Source: JAAZKA01 sp034926225 (GTDB lineage Bacteria > Bacillota > Clostridia > Oscillospirales > QAMX01). From it: a stretch of DNA of 64,000 nt. Of this stretch, positions 8,535 through 17,874 are shown piece after piece. The position numbers and the translations under genes were made by a program. The stretch is from contig JAYFRF010000001.1 of the NCBI GenBank assembly GCA_034926225.1, positions 186,001-250,000 of the forward strand, read 5' to 3'. The notes under the pieces are model-generated. The model made no database searches and was not told the DNA's origin. It saw only the letters and a list, made by a program, of their open reading frames with translations. Position 1 is the first letter of the stretch. Each line of letters begins with the position of its first letter.

Positions 8535-9389
8535 CTATGTGACTTCGTTTTCGCCGATTAAAAAGGGACTATATGGATTGTGCCGCGCTGTATTGCGCCG
8601 GACGGACGCCGCACTGTAATTGGCGTAGCAATAGACGCATCCGTGCCGGCAGGTATTATAGACGCCGATATCGACCGCTTCCGCGCAGCCGCAGCCGGGA
8701 CGCTGGGAACGATCCTGACGCAAGGGGATCGGACGTCCGCAGACGGCACGAATCAACCCCGCGTCGATGCAGTGTGCCTGGGTGATACCATAGGGCGACA
8801 GATCGGAGGATTCGCAGCAAGCGGTTGGTATAAAGCCGTATGCGCGTGCGGTGTTGCCGATAAACTCTGCCAGCGCTGCGATTTCAGAACCCGAAACCGC
8901 ACGGACAAGCGGGGTACGCAGCTTTGGGTACAGATCCACAAAACTGATTGTCACACGTTCGGCGGCGCCGGACAGCGCCTGACACAGTGCGGTGAAGGCG
9001 GCTTTGTGGTAATCGATGGTGAGGGTATCGTTGAGTATAATCGGGTCATAGCGCCATATCACGCGGGAAGGGCCTACTATTTGGCTGAGCGCGTGGAATG
9101 TGTGAATCAACGTCGATTTGTCAGGCAATCCCGACTCGATTGTGCGGTCATACGGTGTGAGTGTGAACTGGAAATAGTATGGAAATATAATCTCACCAAG
9201 TCGAGGCAGCATCGGAGCGGGGTCTTTCGTCCAAAAAACGGCACAATCGCACTCGGCGAACTCCACGCGGCGTACCTGTGACAGATTAAAAGGATTCCGC
9301 GTCATGGCGAAGCCCGCATGAATACGGTTATAAAACCATTCGGAATAAAAGGCGGGAATATCGGTGCGTCTCGAGACGGAAAGGATCAT
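8535..9389 (-). CDS. DUF1848 family protein with C-terminal cysteine cluster
   Basis: 284-residue protein matching the DUF1848 pattern: ILSVSRRTDIPAFYSEWF at the very N terminus, a VFWTKDP segment near residue 51 and a C-terminal C247-x3-C251-x2-C254 cluster (NTCRHGCVYCYAN), spaced like the 4Fe-4S site of radical SAM proteins but at the wrong end of the chain. Additional cysteines (C233, C235) lie just before it. Function unknown; an iron-sulfur or radical enzyme role is inferred from the cluster only. Start at ATG 9389, with AAGGAG six bases upstream. Flanked by a Gfo/Idh/MocA gene and, divergently, hslO. Confidence 0.8.
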   Translation of the reverse strand: MILSVSRRTDIPAFYSEWFYNRIHAGFAMTRNPFNLSQVRRVEFAECDCAVFWTKDPAPMLPRLGEIIFPYYFQFTLTPYDRTIESGLPDKSTLIHTFHALSQIVGPSRVIWRYDPIILNDTLTIDYHKAAFTALCQALSGAAERVTISFVDLYPKLRTPLVRAVSGSEIAALAEFIGNTARAYGFIPTACCESSDLSPYGITQAHCIDAGLIRAVCGRPIPLRQDRSQRPGCGCAEAVDIGVYNTCRHGCVYCYANYSAASVRRNTARHNPYSPFLIGENEVT

Positions 9390-9486
9390 ATTGCGCTCCT
9401 TAAATACAAGATGATAACCACACACAGTTTAGCTAATCTGTTGCAGAATGTCAAGCGATTTAGATAAATAATGTCTTATGCGGCAC

Positions 9487-9515
9487 TTGATTTTTCTACA
9501 TTGATAGGATATACT
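9487..9515 (+). promoter_or_regulatory. Promoter of hslO
   Basis: TTGATT (9487-9492) and TATACT (9510-9515) with a 17-bp spacer, about 40 bp before the TTG start of hslO. Confidence 0.75.
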
Positions 9516-9556
9516 AAAGCACGAAGTGAATCCGTAAATCCGGGAGGTTTTTAACA

Positions 9557-10444
9557 TTGTCCGATCATATTGTCCGCGCAACAGCCGCAGATAACCGCAT
9601 TCGTGCGTTTGCAGCGTCCACACGCGATTTAGTCGAGGAAGCCAGAGCGCGCCATAATACAAGTCCCGTTATCACGGCAGCCCTTGGCAGACTTCTGACA
9701 GCAGCCGCGATGATGGGGGTTACGCTGAAGCGTGAAGATGAAAAGCTTACGCTGAAGATTGAAGGCGACGGCCCGGTGAAGATGCTGATCGCCCAGTCCG
9801 ATGCCCATGCAAACGTCCGAGGCTATGCAGCCGAGCCGTGCGTACTTTTGGGTGCGAACGAGAAGGGTAAACTCGACGTCGCGGGAGCCGTCGGTAAGGG
9901 TGTGCTGCGTGTGACGCGTCAGGGAAGCTCGGGCGAGCCGTTTACGGGGACGTCGGAGCTTGTTTCCGGTGAGATAGCGGAAGATCTGACCTACTACTAC
10001 GCCCTGTCCGAGCAGACACCGTCGGCGGTAGCGTTGGGGGTGCTGATGAATCACGATAACACCGTGCGCGCGGCGGGCGGATTTATCATCCAGCTCATGC
10101 CGAATGCGGGAGAGGATATCGTCGCGGCACTGGAAGCGCGGCTTGCGGCGCTGCGTCCGGTGACGACCCTGCTTGCGGAAGGGAAGAGTGCGGAGGAACT
10201 GCTGCGGGAAGCGCTTGGGTGCTTTGAAGTGACGGTCAATGAGACGATGCCAGCGCGGTTTTATTGCGGCTGCACGCGGGAGAGCGTCGAGCGTGTGCTG
10301 TTAAGTCTCGGCTACGATGAGCTTTCCTCCCTTGCGGGAAAGCCGGTGGAGGTTCACTGCGATTACTGTTCGAGCGATTATGAGTATTCAGCCCAAGAAG
10401 TCGAAGCGTTATTGGAATCATTGCATAAGGAGGAGCGTTCATGA
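9557..10444 (+). CDS. hslO: Redox-regulated chaperone Hsp33
   Basis: 295-residue cytoplasmic holdase chaperone activated by oxidation. The C-terminal redox switch is complete: C237-x-C239 and C268-x2-C271 would bind zinc when reduced and form disulfides under oxidative stress. The N-terminal region (IVRATAADNRIRAFAA) is typical. The start is TTG at 9557, nine bases after GGGAGG. The gene ends in an ATGA overlap with the next gene, so the two are translationally coupled. Confidence 0.93.
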   Translation: MSDHIVRATAADNRIRAFAASTRDLVEEARARHNTSPVITAALGRLLTAAAMMGVTLKREDEKLTLKIEGDGPVKMLIAQSDAHANVRGYAAEPCVLLGANEKGKLDVAGAVGKGVLRVTRQGSSGEPFTGTSELVSGEIAEDLTYYYALSEQTPSAVALGVLMNHDNTVRAAGGFIIQLMPNAGEDIVAALEARLAALRPVTTLLAEGKSAEELLREALGCFEVTVNETMPARFYCGCTRESVERVLLSLGYDELSSLAGKPVEVHCDYCSSDYEYSAQEVEALLESLHKEERS

Positions 10445-11484
10445 GACCATTGAAGACCGGTTACGCCTATCATGGCAATCGTATGCCCCAACACGTCGAG
10501 ACCGATCTGCGCGACATGGCGGCGCATAACACGAACCTCGTCGTCCATATGTTTTCCCATACCGACTGGGATCGTCACAAGAACATCATGAAGGAAATCG
10601 TGGCGATGACTGAGGATTATGGGATGGAGACATGGATAGACAATTGGGGACTCGGAGGCCCCCCCGGAGATAAGTCCCACTTCCTTGCATATTATCCAGA
10701 TTCGCACATAATCTACTCCGACGGCTCGATGGATCCGGTGCGCGCGTGCCTGAACAGCCCGGATTTCCGCAAATTCACTAAAGAGTGGATCGACGCGGTC
10801 GAATACATCGGCGGCAAAACGATCTTTTGGGATGAACCGCATCAGCCAAAGAAGAAAACCGATGGCGGAGAAGTCTATGGCTGTGCATGCCCGCGCTGCC
10901 GCAAGCTTTTCCGCGAAAAGTACGGCTATGACATGCCGCTTACCGCAAACGGAGATGTCGAGAACTTCCGTATTGATTCCATTGTCGATTATTTCAGCGA
11001 AGTAACCGCCTACAGCGCATCCAAGAGTATCTACAACACCGTCTGCGTTATGTTGGGTGATTCGCACGGCATCAATCTTGCGACGATTGACCGCATCTGC
11101 GGCCTTAAGACGCTCGAGAACATCGGCTCCGATCCCTACTGGGTAGGTTCCGGCGCGGATCCGTACGAATTTGTGTACAAGGGAACCCGTCGCAACATTG
11201 AAGTTTCCGAGAAATTCGGGAAGGACCATAATATCTGGATTCAGACCTTCAACAACCCGCGCGGAACCGAGGAGGACATCATCACCGCGACGGAGGCTGC
11301 TTACGATGCCGGTGCGCGGACAATTATAGCATGGGGTTACTACGGCTCAGCTTCCAACGATTACCGTGCCAAGAACCCTGAGGTGACGCGTGGGAAGACT
11401 GCCGAAGCATTCCGCCGTATTTGGGACATGGAGCGCGACCGTATCTTAAGAGAAGGCCGCGCGAAAATGGGACTAACGATATAA
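10441..11484 (+). CDS. Unrecognised glycoside hydrolase-like protein, coupled to hslO
   Basis: 347 residues, no signal peptide, probably cytoplasmic. I do not recognise a named family. The sequence has the feel of a TIM-barrel sugar hydrolase (IFWDEPHQP near residue 128, a HMFSHTDWDRH segment near residue 36, alternating strand/helix pattern). It also carries a short cysteine cluster C-x-C-x2-C followed by LFREKYG near residues 147-160, a pattern seen in several glycosidase-like barrels. Its ATG overlaps the hslO stop (ATGA) and has an AAGGAGG site, so it is co-expressed with the chaperone. Two hairpins follow the stop. No catalytic residues can be assigned with confidence. Confidence 0.6.
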   Translation: MRPLKTGYAYHGNRMPQHVETDLRDMAAHNTNLVVHMFSHTDWDRHKNIMKEIVAMTEDYGMETWIDNWGLGGPPGDKSHFLAYYPDSHIIYSDGSMDPVRACLNSPDFRKFTKEWIDAVEYIGGKTIFWDEPHQPKKKTDGGEVYGCACPRCRKLFREKYGYDMPLTANGDVENFRIDSIVDYFSEVTAYSASKSIYNTVCVMLGDSHGINLATIDRICGLKTLENIGSDPYWVGSGADPYEFVYKGTRRNIEVSEKFGKDHNIWIQTFNNPRGTEEDIITATEAAYDAGARTIIAWGYYGSASNDYRAKNPEVTRGKTAEAFRRIWDMERDRILREGRAKMGLTI

Positions 11485-11501
11485 AATATACTATTTGGGC
11501 G

Positions 11502-11586
11502 GCGGGTAGGTCTTCTTACCCGCTGTCTGACGGATGTAAGCTCTGTTAAGCGAGGAGTATACCGCTTAACAGAGCGGGTTATTATT
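11502..11586 (+). terminator. Tandem hairpins ending the hslO operon
   Basis: A 7-bp hairpin (GCGGGTA 11502-11508 with TACCCGC 11517-11523) is followed by a perfect 12-bp one (CTCTGTTAAGCG 11541-11552 with CGCTTAACAGAG 11563-11574) and then GGGTTATTATTCT. The second is the more likely terminator, although its T tract is interrupted. Confidence 0.6.
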
Positions 11587-11700
11587 CTAAATCTCTTATA
11601 TATTTAATGTAAACTCGGTCTTTTTCGTCGAATGCTCCCGTTTTATTTTATGACGGTCAGCGTTAAGACTATGACCAGCCTAGTTTGTGTGTAACTGTTA

Positions 11701-11727
11701 GCATGAATAATTATCATGCGATATAAT
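11701..11727 (+). promoter_or_regulatory. Likely hppA promoter with overlapping palindrome
   Basis: TATAAT at 11722-11727 lies 18 bp before the hppA GTG start. I see no good -35 hexamer. The expected -35 to spacer region is occupied by an inverted repeat, GCATGA (11701-11706) with TCATGC (11714-11719), which could be a regulator site. Confidence 0.45.
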
Positions 11728-11745
11728 TAATAGGGAGGTTTCTCT

Positions 11746-13836
11746 GTGCAACCGACGCTTTCGATGTTTTATGTGATCTCCTTTTTAGTCGTGGTTATTG
11801 CCTTTTGCTTTGCGTGGTACCTCTATTTATGGGTGAAAAAGCAGAAGAACTGCACCGAAAAAGTCCAATCCATCGCATTATTAATTCAAAAAGGCGCGAA
11901 TACCTTTCTGCGCAAAGAGTATGCAGTCCTTGCAAAATTCGCGGTTATCGCTGCTGTTATCATTTTTGTACTGCTTCCCCAACCGGTTTGGAAAGGCAAC
12001 GTCGTCGAAAACCTGACGATGGCGCTGACATATATCGCCGGCACGGTGCTGTCGGCACTGGCTGGTAAGATCGGTATTCTGGTCGCGACGAACGCCAACC
12101 AAAAGGCGGCGGAAGGCGCGCGCGAGGGCATTAAGCCAGCGTTCCTTGCCGGTTTCCGCGGCGGCGCGGTCATGGGGCTTGCGGTTGTCGGCGCGTCGCT
12201 ACTCGGCGTCGCGATGGTGCTGATGATTACAAAAAATACAACGGCACTGCTCGGCTTTTCCTTCGGCGCCAGTTCCCTTGCACTGTTCGCCAAGGCTGGC
12301 GGCGGTATCTTTACCAAAACGGCAGACATCAGCGCCGACCTTGTCGGCAAGGTGGAGCTGGGAATCCCCGAGGACGACCCGCGTAACCCCGCGGTCATCG
12401 CCGATAACGTCGGCGATAACGTCGGTGACGTCGCCGGTATGGGCGCGGATCTATTCGACTCCAACGTCGCATCGATGGCAGCGGCTCTGGTTATGGCGGC
12501 GACGCTTGATAAAGCGGCGAACGGCCAGATCAACACGATGATGGTCTTCTGTTATGCGGCAGCGGGACTTTTAGCCTCCATCATCGGTATCGCGATGGCG
12601 CGTATCGGCAAGAACGGAAACCCGACGCACGCCCTGAACTCCTCTACTTATGTGACAACGGCGCTGTTTCTTGCTCTGACCGCCGGAGCAAACCTCCTGT
12701 TTGAGGGGTTCTCCTGGCGCGTATGGGGCGCGTCCGCCGTCGGGCTCCTCATCGGCGTCATCATCGGTATCGTAACCGACTACTTTACGGATGATTCCCA
12801 TAACATCGTCCGGAATGTCGCCCGCGCTTCCGGCTCCGGCCCCGCATTTACGATTTTATCCGGCGTGTCCTACGGCTTCATCTCCGCTTTACCGGCGATG
12901 GTCGGTATCGCGGTCTCCGCGCTCGCGGCGTATAAAATCTGCGAGCCGATGGGAGAAGGCTACGCGATGTTCGGTATTTCCATGGCAGCTGTCGGTATGC
13001 TTTCCATCGTCGGCATGATCATCAGCAACGACGCTTACGGTCCGATCGTCGACAACGCCAGAGGTTTAGTTGAAATGGGCGACCTTGGCGATACGGCACT
13101 AGATGTAACCGATGAACTGGATTCGGCCGGCAACACGGTCAAAGCGGTTACGAAGGGCTTTGCCATCGGTGCGGCTGGACTGACGGTCATCAGCCTTTTA
13201 GGCGCGTATATGAGCGAGGTCAACGTCGCTGCTGCCGAAATGGGCAAAGAACTGTTAACCGGTTTTGATATTATGAACCCCACGGTGTTCTTCGGTGTCC
13301 TGATCGGCGCAGCAATACCGGCGGTTTTCTCCGCGATGCTGATGCTTGGCGTCGATAAAAATGCCCAGCGTATGGTTGCCGAGATTCGTCGTCAGTTCCG
13401 TGAAATCGTCGGATTAAAGGAAGGCAAAAAGGATGTGCATCCCGAATACGATAAATGCATTCAGATTGCAACTACAGGCGCGTTAAAAGAGCTAATTCCG
13501 GCGGGTCTTGTTGCAATTATCTCAACGCTTATCGTCGGCTTCATCGGCGGCGTCAGCGCGGTGGGCGGCTTCCTGCTTGGGAATATCGTCTCCGGTCTGC
13601 TGCTTGCGCTTTTCATGTCCAATGCGGGCGGCCTGTGGGATAACTCGAAGAAATATATTGAAAGCGGCGCGGAGGGTGGAAAAGGCTCGGAAGCGCATAA
13701 GGCTGCCGTCGTTGGCGACACCGTCGGCGACCCGTTTAAGGATACGGCAGGTCCTTCCATCAACACGCAGATTACCGTTGTATCACTGGTAGCATCCTTG
13801 ATGTCCACGCTGTTCCTTGCGCTGTCTATTTTTTAA
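11746..13836 (+). CDS. hppA: Membrane-bound ion-translocating pyrophosphatase
   Basis: 696-residue polytopic enzyme that hydrolyses cytoplasmic pyrophosphate and pumps ions across the membrane. The catalytic loops are intact: GGGIFTKTADISADLVGKVE near residue 184, IPEDDPRNPAVIADNVGDN near residue 206, and a late NTGGAWD-type segment present as NAGGLWDNSKKYIE near residue 626. In the element that decides potassium dependence the sequence reads GNTVKAVTKG; lysine at that place is the mark of K+-independent, proton-pumping enzymes. Start is GTG at 11746 with GGGAGG upstream. Monocistronic. Confidence 0.93.
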   Translation: MQPTLSMFYVISFLVVVIAFCFAWYLYLWVKKQKNCTEKVQSIALLIQKGANTFLRKEYAVLAKFAVIAAVIIFVLLPQPVWKGNVVENLTMALTYIAGTVLSALAGKIGILVATNANQKAAEGAREGIKPAFLAGFRGGAVMGLAVVGASLLGVAMVLMITKNTTALLGFSFGASSLALFAKAGGGIFTKTADISADLVGKVELGIPEDDPRNPAVIADNVGDNVGDVAGMGADLFDSNVASMAAALVMAATLDKAANGQINTMMVFCYAAAGLLASIIGIAMARIGKNGNPTHALNSSTYVTTALFLALTAGANLLFEGFSWRVWGASAVGLLIGVIIGIVTDYFTDDSHNIVRNVARASGSGPAFTILSGVSYGFISALPAMVGIAVSALAAYKICEPMGEGYAMFGISMAAVGMLSIVGMIISNDAYGPIVDNARGLVEMGDLGDTALDVTDELDSAGNTVKAVTKGFAIGAAGLTVISLLGAYMSEVNVAAAEMGKELLTGFDIMNPTVFFGVLIGAAIPAVFSAMLMLGVDKNAQRMVAEIRRQFREIVGLKEGKKDVHPEYDKCIQIATTGALKELIPAGLVAIISTLIVGFIGGVSAVGGFLLGNIVSGLLLALFMSNAGGLWDNSKKYIESGAEGGKGSEAHKAAVVGDTVGDPFKDTAGPSINTQITVVSLVASLMSTLFLALSIF

Positions 13837-13978
13837 TTCGCTTTTTTTTAGTACATTTAAGGTGAAGTAAAATAGCGGGAGCGTTCGACGACGAAGACCA
13901 AAGAGAATTTATATAGCATAGAGACGCATAAGCTAGCGGGTGGTATACTCCCATCCGCCGGACGGGTAAAAAAACACC

Positions 13979-14021
13979 TATAATAATAGAATGGGGAACC
14001 TACTGTGTTCCCCATAATTTT
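13979..14021 (+). terminator. Hairpin between hppA and the mannosidase gene, terminator or 5' end structure
   Basis: ATGGGGAAC (13991-13999) and GTTCCCCAT (14007-14015) form a perfect 9-bp stem followed by AATTTTT, an intrinsic terminator by shape. TATAAT at 13979-13984 lies just before it, so an alternative reading is that the next transcript starts at the hairpin. No convincing -35 is visible, so the terminator reading (for hppA) is preferred. The 140 bases before it (13837-13978) hold only a weak hairpin (GCGGGTGG with CCATCCGC around 13936-13958). Confidence 0.5.
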
Positions 14022-14045
14022 TATCCTGCATGGAGGAGGAAACGA

Positions 14046-16796
14046 ATGAATCAAAAATTAGCGATTCTCCGGGAGACGGAGCTTTGCGGATACACAGCCG
14101 AGCGCGCGCTCGCGGAGTTTGAGTACGCGAATGAATTGGTGAAGCTGTATCCGGACTATGCCATGCTGTTCGACGAAGCCTGCGACAAGCTTTACGCGAC
14201 ATATCAGACCGACGGTGCGATTACAAAGGCGGCGCTCGCGGCGCTGGAGGATATGCTTGCACCGCTCTCCCCCATTGCGAAATCGCTGCGCGTACTGCTT
14301 GCCGCCCATGCGCATATCGATATGAACTGGATGTGGGGCTATCAGGAAACCGCCTCCGTCACGCTCGATACTTTCCGGACGATGCTCGACTTGATGCGCG
14401 AATACCCGGAATTCACCTTTTCACAGTCGCAGGCGTCCGTCTACCGTATCGTCGAACGGTATGACCCCGCGATGCTCGACGAAATCCGCGTACGCGTCAA
14501 GGAAGGCCGCTGGGAGCTGACCGCGTCGACTTGGGTTGAGACGGATAAGAACATGCCCGATGGGGAGAGCCTGTCCAGACATATCCTGCTGACAAAACGG
14601 TATCTTGAGAGGCTGTTTGGCATCGATTCGCGCGAGCTGAAGATTGATTTCGAACCGGACACCTTCGGCCATAACGCCAACGTACCGGAAATCTGTACCG
14701 CGGGCGGCGTATCCTATTACTACCACTGCCGCGGCTACGAAGGGCATTCTATTTACCGCTGGAAAGCGGTGTCCGGCGCGGAACTGCTGTGCTACCGGGA
14801 ACCGAAATGGTACAACGCCGATGTTACACCGAAAAGTTTCCTGCATCTGCCGTCCTTCTGCGCGGAAAACGGCATCGACACCGCACTGTTCGTCTACGGC
14901 GTGGGGGATCACGGCGGCGGCCCGACGCGGCGGGATATTGAACGCTTACTCGACATGAGCACATGGCCGCTGATGCCGGCGCTCGAATTTGGTACATTCC
15001 GCCGGTTCTTCGATAGCTTAAACGAGCGGCGTGAGCGCTTCCCCGTCGTCGAAGGAGAACTGAATTTCGTCTTTACGGGCTGTTACACAACGCAGTCGCG
15101 TATTAAGGCAGCAAACCGCATCGCGGAAGCACGGATGAACGAGGCGGAGGCTCTCCTCGCAATGGACAACGCCTTGACGGGGAACGCACACCCGGCATCG
15201 ATGCTGCGCGACGCATGGGAGAGCCTGCTCTTTAACCACTTCCATGACATCATCCCCGGCTCGGGTACCGTCGATACGCGTGAGTATGCCTTGGGCCAGT
15301 TCCAGAACATTCTTGCGGCGGTCGATACACAGGGTGCGGCCGCTATGCGCAGGATTGCGAACGCGGTGGACACGTCACAATGGATGAGTGCCGCCGATCG
15401 CACATCGCGTGCGGAGGGTGCCGGCGTCGGTTACGGCGTCGGCTCGCGCGATAGCGCGGGTGACAGAGGCATGTTCACCTTCCCGCAGGCGGAACGCGGG
15501 AATGGGGAAACGCGCCTGTTTACAGTTTTTAACACGACGCCATACGAGCGCGACGAGATGCTCGAGTTGACCGTCTGGGACTACCCCGCCGACGTGGAGC
15601 GACTTGCCGTGACGGATGCGGAAGGCACTCCTCTGCCCTTCGAGCTTATCGGTAAAGTGCGGGGGTATTGGAATCATGAAGCGCTGAAGGTTTCCGTGCG
15701 CGTCAGTATGCCACCGTATGCGTATCAGACGGTCGTCCTGTGTGCGGGAGCGCGGCAGGAGAAGCAGGCTCGTCCTATAGATCCGCGTGTCGACAGCTAT
15801 TCGGACGACGATATCGTGCTGGAAAACGAGAATCTGCGTGCCGTTTTCGCGCGGGCTACGATGGCGTTGATCTCTTTGACAAACAAGTGTCGCAAAAAGA
15901 CACTGATCGACCAGCCCTCCTGCCTGTTCCGTGACATCCTCGAAAGCAATGAAAACGGTATGACCGCATGGCGCGTCGGGCCGTATGAGCAGGTTGACAT
16001 CCTAAACGAAAAATATCCGACGCATCTTAAACAGCGGGAAGCGCATGGCTTTACCTATGTCCTCGGCTACCGGGAAAACCTGCTGACCGTGCGGATTACG
16101 CTTGCTCCCGGCGCGTTTGCGCTTCGTTTCGACGTGACGGCGGACTGGTTTGAGCGTGGATCCGTGACGCGCGGCATCCCGCAGTTGAATTTTACCGTGC
16201 CGCTCGCCGAAGAGCCCTTCGAGTACCTTTACGATATCCCCTACGGCGGTATTACACGCAAGCCTCTGCGCCACGACGTACCGGCTAGCACCTTTGCGGC
16301 GTCCCCCTATGGCGTATTCCTCGCGGCGGATACAAAGTACGGTTTCCGCGGTGCGGACGGCGCGCTTTCCGTAACGCTGCTGCGTGCGGCGTACGACCCC
16401 GATCCCTACCCCGAGCTTGGGCGGCACCACTTCACGCTTTACGTCGGCACAGTCATCGACGGCGACTATCTGCGTGCGTCGGCGCTGCTAAACCATCCGC
16501 TCCATGCGATTTCCGTGCCAGCACATGAGGGGACGCTCGCGGCTCAAGGCTCGCTGCTGACCATATCCGGCGCGGCGCGGGTATATGCGATCAAACCTGC
16601 CGAGGAGGACGGCATCATCGTGAGACTTGTCGGCGAAGGCAGCGGCACGGCGACGCTGCGCTTTGCAAAGCCCATCGCAGCGTGTGCCGTGACGGATACC
16701 GTGGAATACGGCGATACGCCGATCGCCTTTGAGGGCGACCGCGTTGCCGTGCCGGTGGAGGCCGGACGGCTCACGACACTGCGGGTGACCTTCTAA
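14046..16796 (+). CDS. Alpha-mannosidase, glycoside hydrolase family 38
   Basis: 916-residue cytoplasmic enzyme (no signal peptide) expected to release alpha-linked mannose from oligosaccharides. Catalytic domain: zinc ligands in AHAHIDMNW (H90 and D92), nucleophile D205 in EPDTFGHNANVPEI, and a later histidine-rich NHFHDIIPGSG segment near residue 399 that completes the metal site. The C-terminal half is the beta-sandwich part typical of GH38. GGAGGA precedes the ATG at 14046. It ends five bases from the convergent AraC regulator, which together with the next Gfo/Idh/MocA gene suggests a small mannoside-use locus. Confidence 0.92.
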   Translation: MNQKLAILRETELCGYTAERALAEFEYANELVKLYPDYAMLFDEACDKLYATYQTDGAITKAALAALEDMLAPLSPIAKSLRVLLAAHAHIDMNWMWGYQETASVTLDTFRTMLDLMREYPEFTFSQSQASVYRIVERYDPAMLDEIRVRVKEGRWELTASTWVETDKNMPDGESLSRHILLTKRYLERLFGIDSRELKIDFEPDTFGHNANVPEICTAGGVSYYYHCRGYEGHSIYRWKAVSGAELLCYREPKWYNADVTPKSFLHLPSFCAENGIDTALFVYGVGDHGGGPTRRDIERLLDMSTWPLMPALEFGTFRRFFDSLNERRERFPVVEGELNFVFTGCYTTQSRIKAANRIAEARMNEAEALLAMDNALTGNAHPASMLRDAWESLLFNHFHDIIPGSGTVDTREYALGQFQNILAAVDTQGAAAMRRIANAVDTSQWMSAADRTSRAEGAGVGYGVGSRDSAGDRGMFTFPQAERGNGETRLFTVFNTTPYERDEMLELTVWDYPADVERLAVTDAEGTPLPFELIGKVRGYWNHEALKVSVRVSMPPYAYQTVVLCAGARQEKQARPIDPRVDSYSDDDIVLENENLRAVFARATMALISLTNKCRKKTLIDQPSCLFRDILESNENGMTAWRVGPYEQVDILNEKYPTHLKQREAHGFTYVLGYRENLLTVRITLAPGAFALRFDVTADWFERGSVTRGIPQLNFTVPLAEEPFEYLYDIPYGGITRKPLRHDVPASTFAASPYGVFLAADTKYGFRGADGALSVTLLRAAYDPDPYPELGRHHFTLYVGTVIDGDYLRASALLNHPLHAISVPAHEGTLAAQGSLLTISGAARVYAIKPAEEDGIIVRLVGEGSGTATLRFAKPIAACAVTDTVEYGDTPIAFEGDRVAVPVEAGRLTTLRVTF

Positions 16797-16801
16797 ATGC
16801 G

Positions 16802-17695
16802 CTACACGCGTTTTGACACCATACGGCTGTATTCCGTGGGGCTTAAGCCCTCATGGGCGCGGAAGACGCGGGAGAAGTAGCCTGCGGAGGTATAGCCTAG
16901 CTCCTCTGCGATCTCTGCGAAATTCAACGCGCTGTGGGCGATGCGCATTTTGGCGTAAGCCAGCTTCATCTGCGTAAATTCTTCCCCTACAGACACACCG
17001 AATTCCCGCTTGTACAATTTCATCAGCGCCGTCTGACTTAAGCCAAACGTCTCTGCCAGCGTGTCGATGCGGATGCGCTCGCAGACGCGCTCCTCCAGAT
17101 ACCGCCGTATTGCGCCAGCCGTCTGGGACTGGCCGGTATGGCGGTTGCTTTTTTCCGATTCATCCGTCAGCAGATCGATGCCCGCAAGACGGCAATTGAC
17201 CATGATGAGAAAGCGTTCCAGCGATACGCCGACAAATTCCAGCGCCGCTTCCGGTGTGTCGGGCTTTAACGCAAAGCCCTGTACCGACGCGCTTGCCCGC
17301 AGCGGCTCACAGATACGCAGGCCCGTACGGATCAAATCCAGCAGCGTCGCGCGTTCTTCACCGTAGAGCTTCACCGGGCGGGCAGGTAGAGACTGCATGG
17401 CCTCCGAGCTGCAGGCGAAGCTGATGATGGCATAGCTGACGGGGACACCCGGCACATACGCGATACGCGACAGACGGTTCGGGCGGCGGAAAAGCACATC
17501 GCCGGCGCAAAACGGATAGGTATCCCCGTCTACGGTATAAGTCCCTTCACCGTTTAATAGGAAGGTGACTTGCCAGAACCAGTACCTTTCGTCGTAAGCG
17601 ATTGCCGGCATGACGTTTTCACGATGGTACACCGAGAGCACGGTCGTGACCTGAAAGCTCCGGCGGATATAAATGGGGTTGATCTCTTTGGGCAT
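16802..17695 (-). CDS. AraC family transcriptional regulator
   Basis: 297 residues. The N-terminal ~110 residues are a cupin-like ligand-binding domain (VDGDTYPFCAGDVLFRRPN near 56-74). The C-terminal ~100 residues carry the two helix-turn-helix motifs of the AraC/XylS family (IDTLAETFGLSQTALMKLYK and FAEIAEELGYTSAGYFSRVF, then HEGLSPTEYSR). Predicted to bind a sugar or sugar derivative and control transcription, most plausibly of the convergent GH38 gene and the divergent Gfo/Idh/MocA gene. AAGGGGAAG precedes the ATG. No terminator is visible between it and the GH38 gene. Confidence 0.9.
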   Translation of the reverse strand: MPKEINPIYIRRSFQVTTVLSVYHRENVMPAIAYDERYWFWQVTFLLNGEGTYTVDGDTYPFCAGDVLFRRPNRLSRIAYVPGVPVSYAIISFACSSEAMQSLPARPVKLYGEERATLLDLIRTGLRICEPLRASASVQGFALKPDTPEAALEFVGVSLERFLIMVNCRLAGIDLLTDESEKSNRHTGQSQTAGAIRRYLEERVCERIRIDTLAETFGLSQTALMKLYKREFGVSVGEEFTQMKLAYAKMRIAHSALNFAEIAEELGYTSAGYFSRVFRAHEGLSPTEYSRMVSKRV

Positions 17696-17739
17696 GGCGC
17701 TTCCCCTTCTTTTAGCGTATAGCAGGATTATACCACTAA

Positions 17740-17783
17740 TGTGCAGGATTGTGCATGGACAAATGCTGAATATTTAGTATACT
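17740..17783 (+). promoter_or_regulatory. Divergent promoter region, Gfo/Idh/MocA gene side
   Basis: TGGACA (17756-17761) and TATACT (17778-17783) with a 16-bp spacer form a plausible promoter. Just upstream the element GTGCA occurs twice with a 10-bp period (GTGCAGGATTGTGCA, 17741-17755), a possible binding site for the divergent AraC protein. Confidence 0.5.
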
Positions 17784-17874
17784 TTAGCTGTAAGTTTTCT
17801 AGCATTGTCGACAACATAACCTGCGCTTACGGGTCAGCAAACCCTAAAAATGAATCCATCAGGAGGAGTATACT

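Noticed and set aside
8580..9281. 233-codon plus-strand open frame opposite the DUF1848 gene
   Set aside because: Antisense shadow; the minus-strand frame has a clear family signature and ribosome site.
13936..13972. T-box-like GGGTGGTA segment before the mannosidase gene
   Set aside because: No specifier stem, no matching terminator and no amino-acid-related gene downstream.
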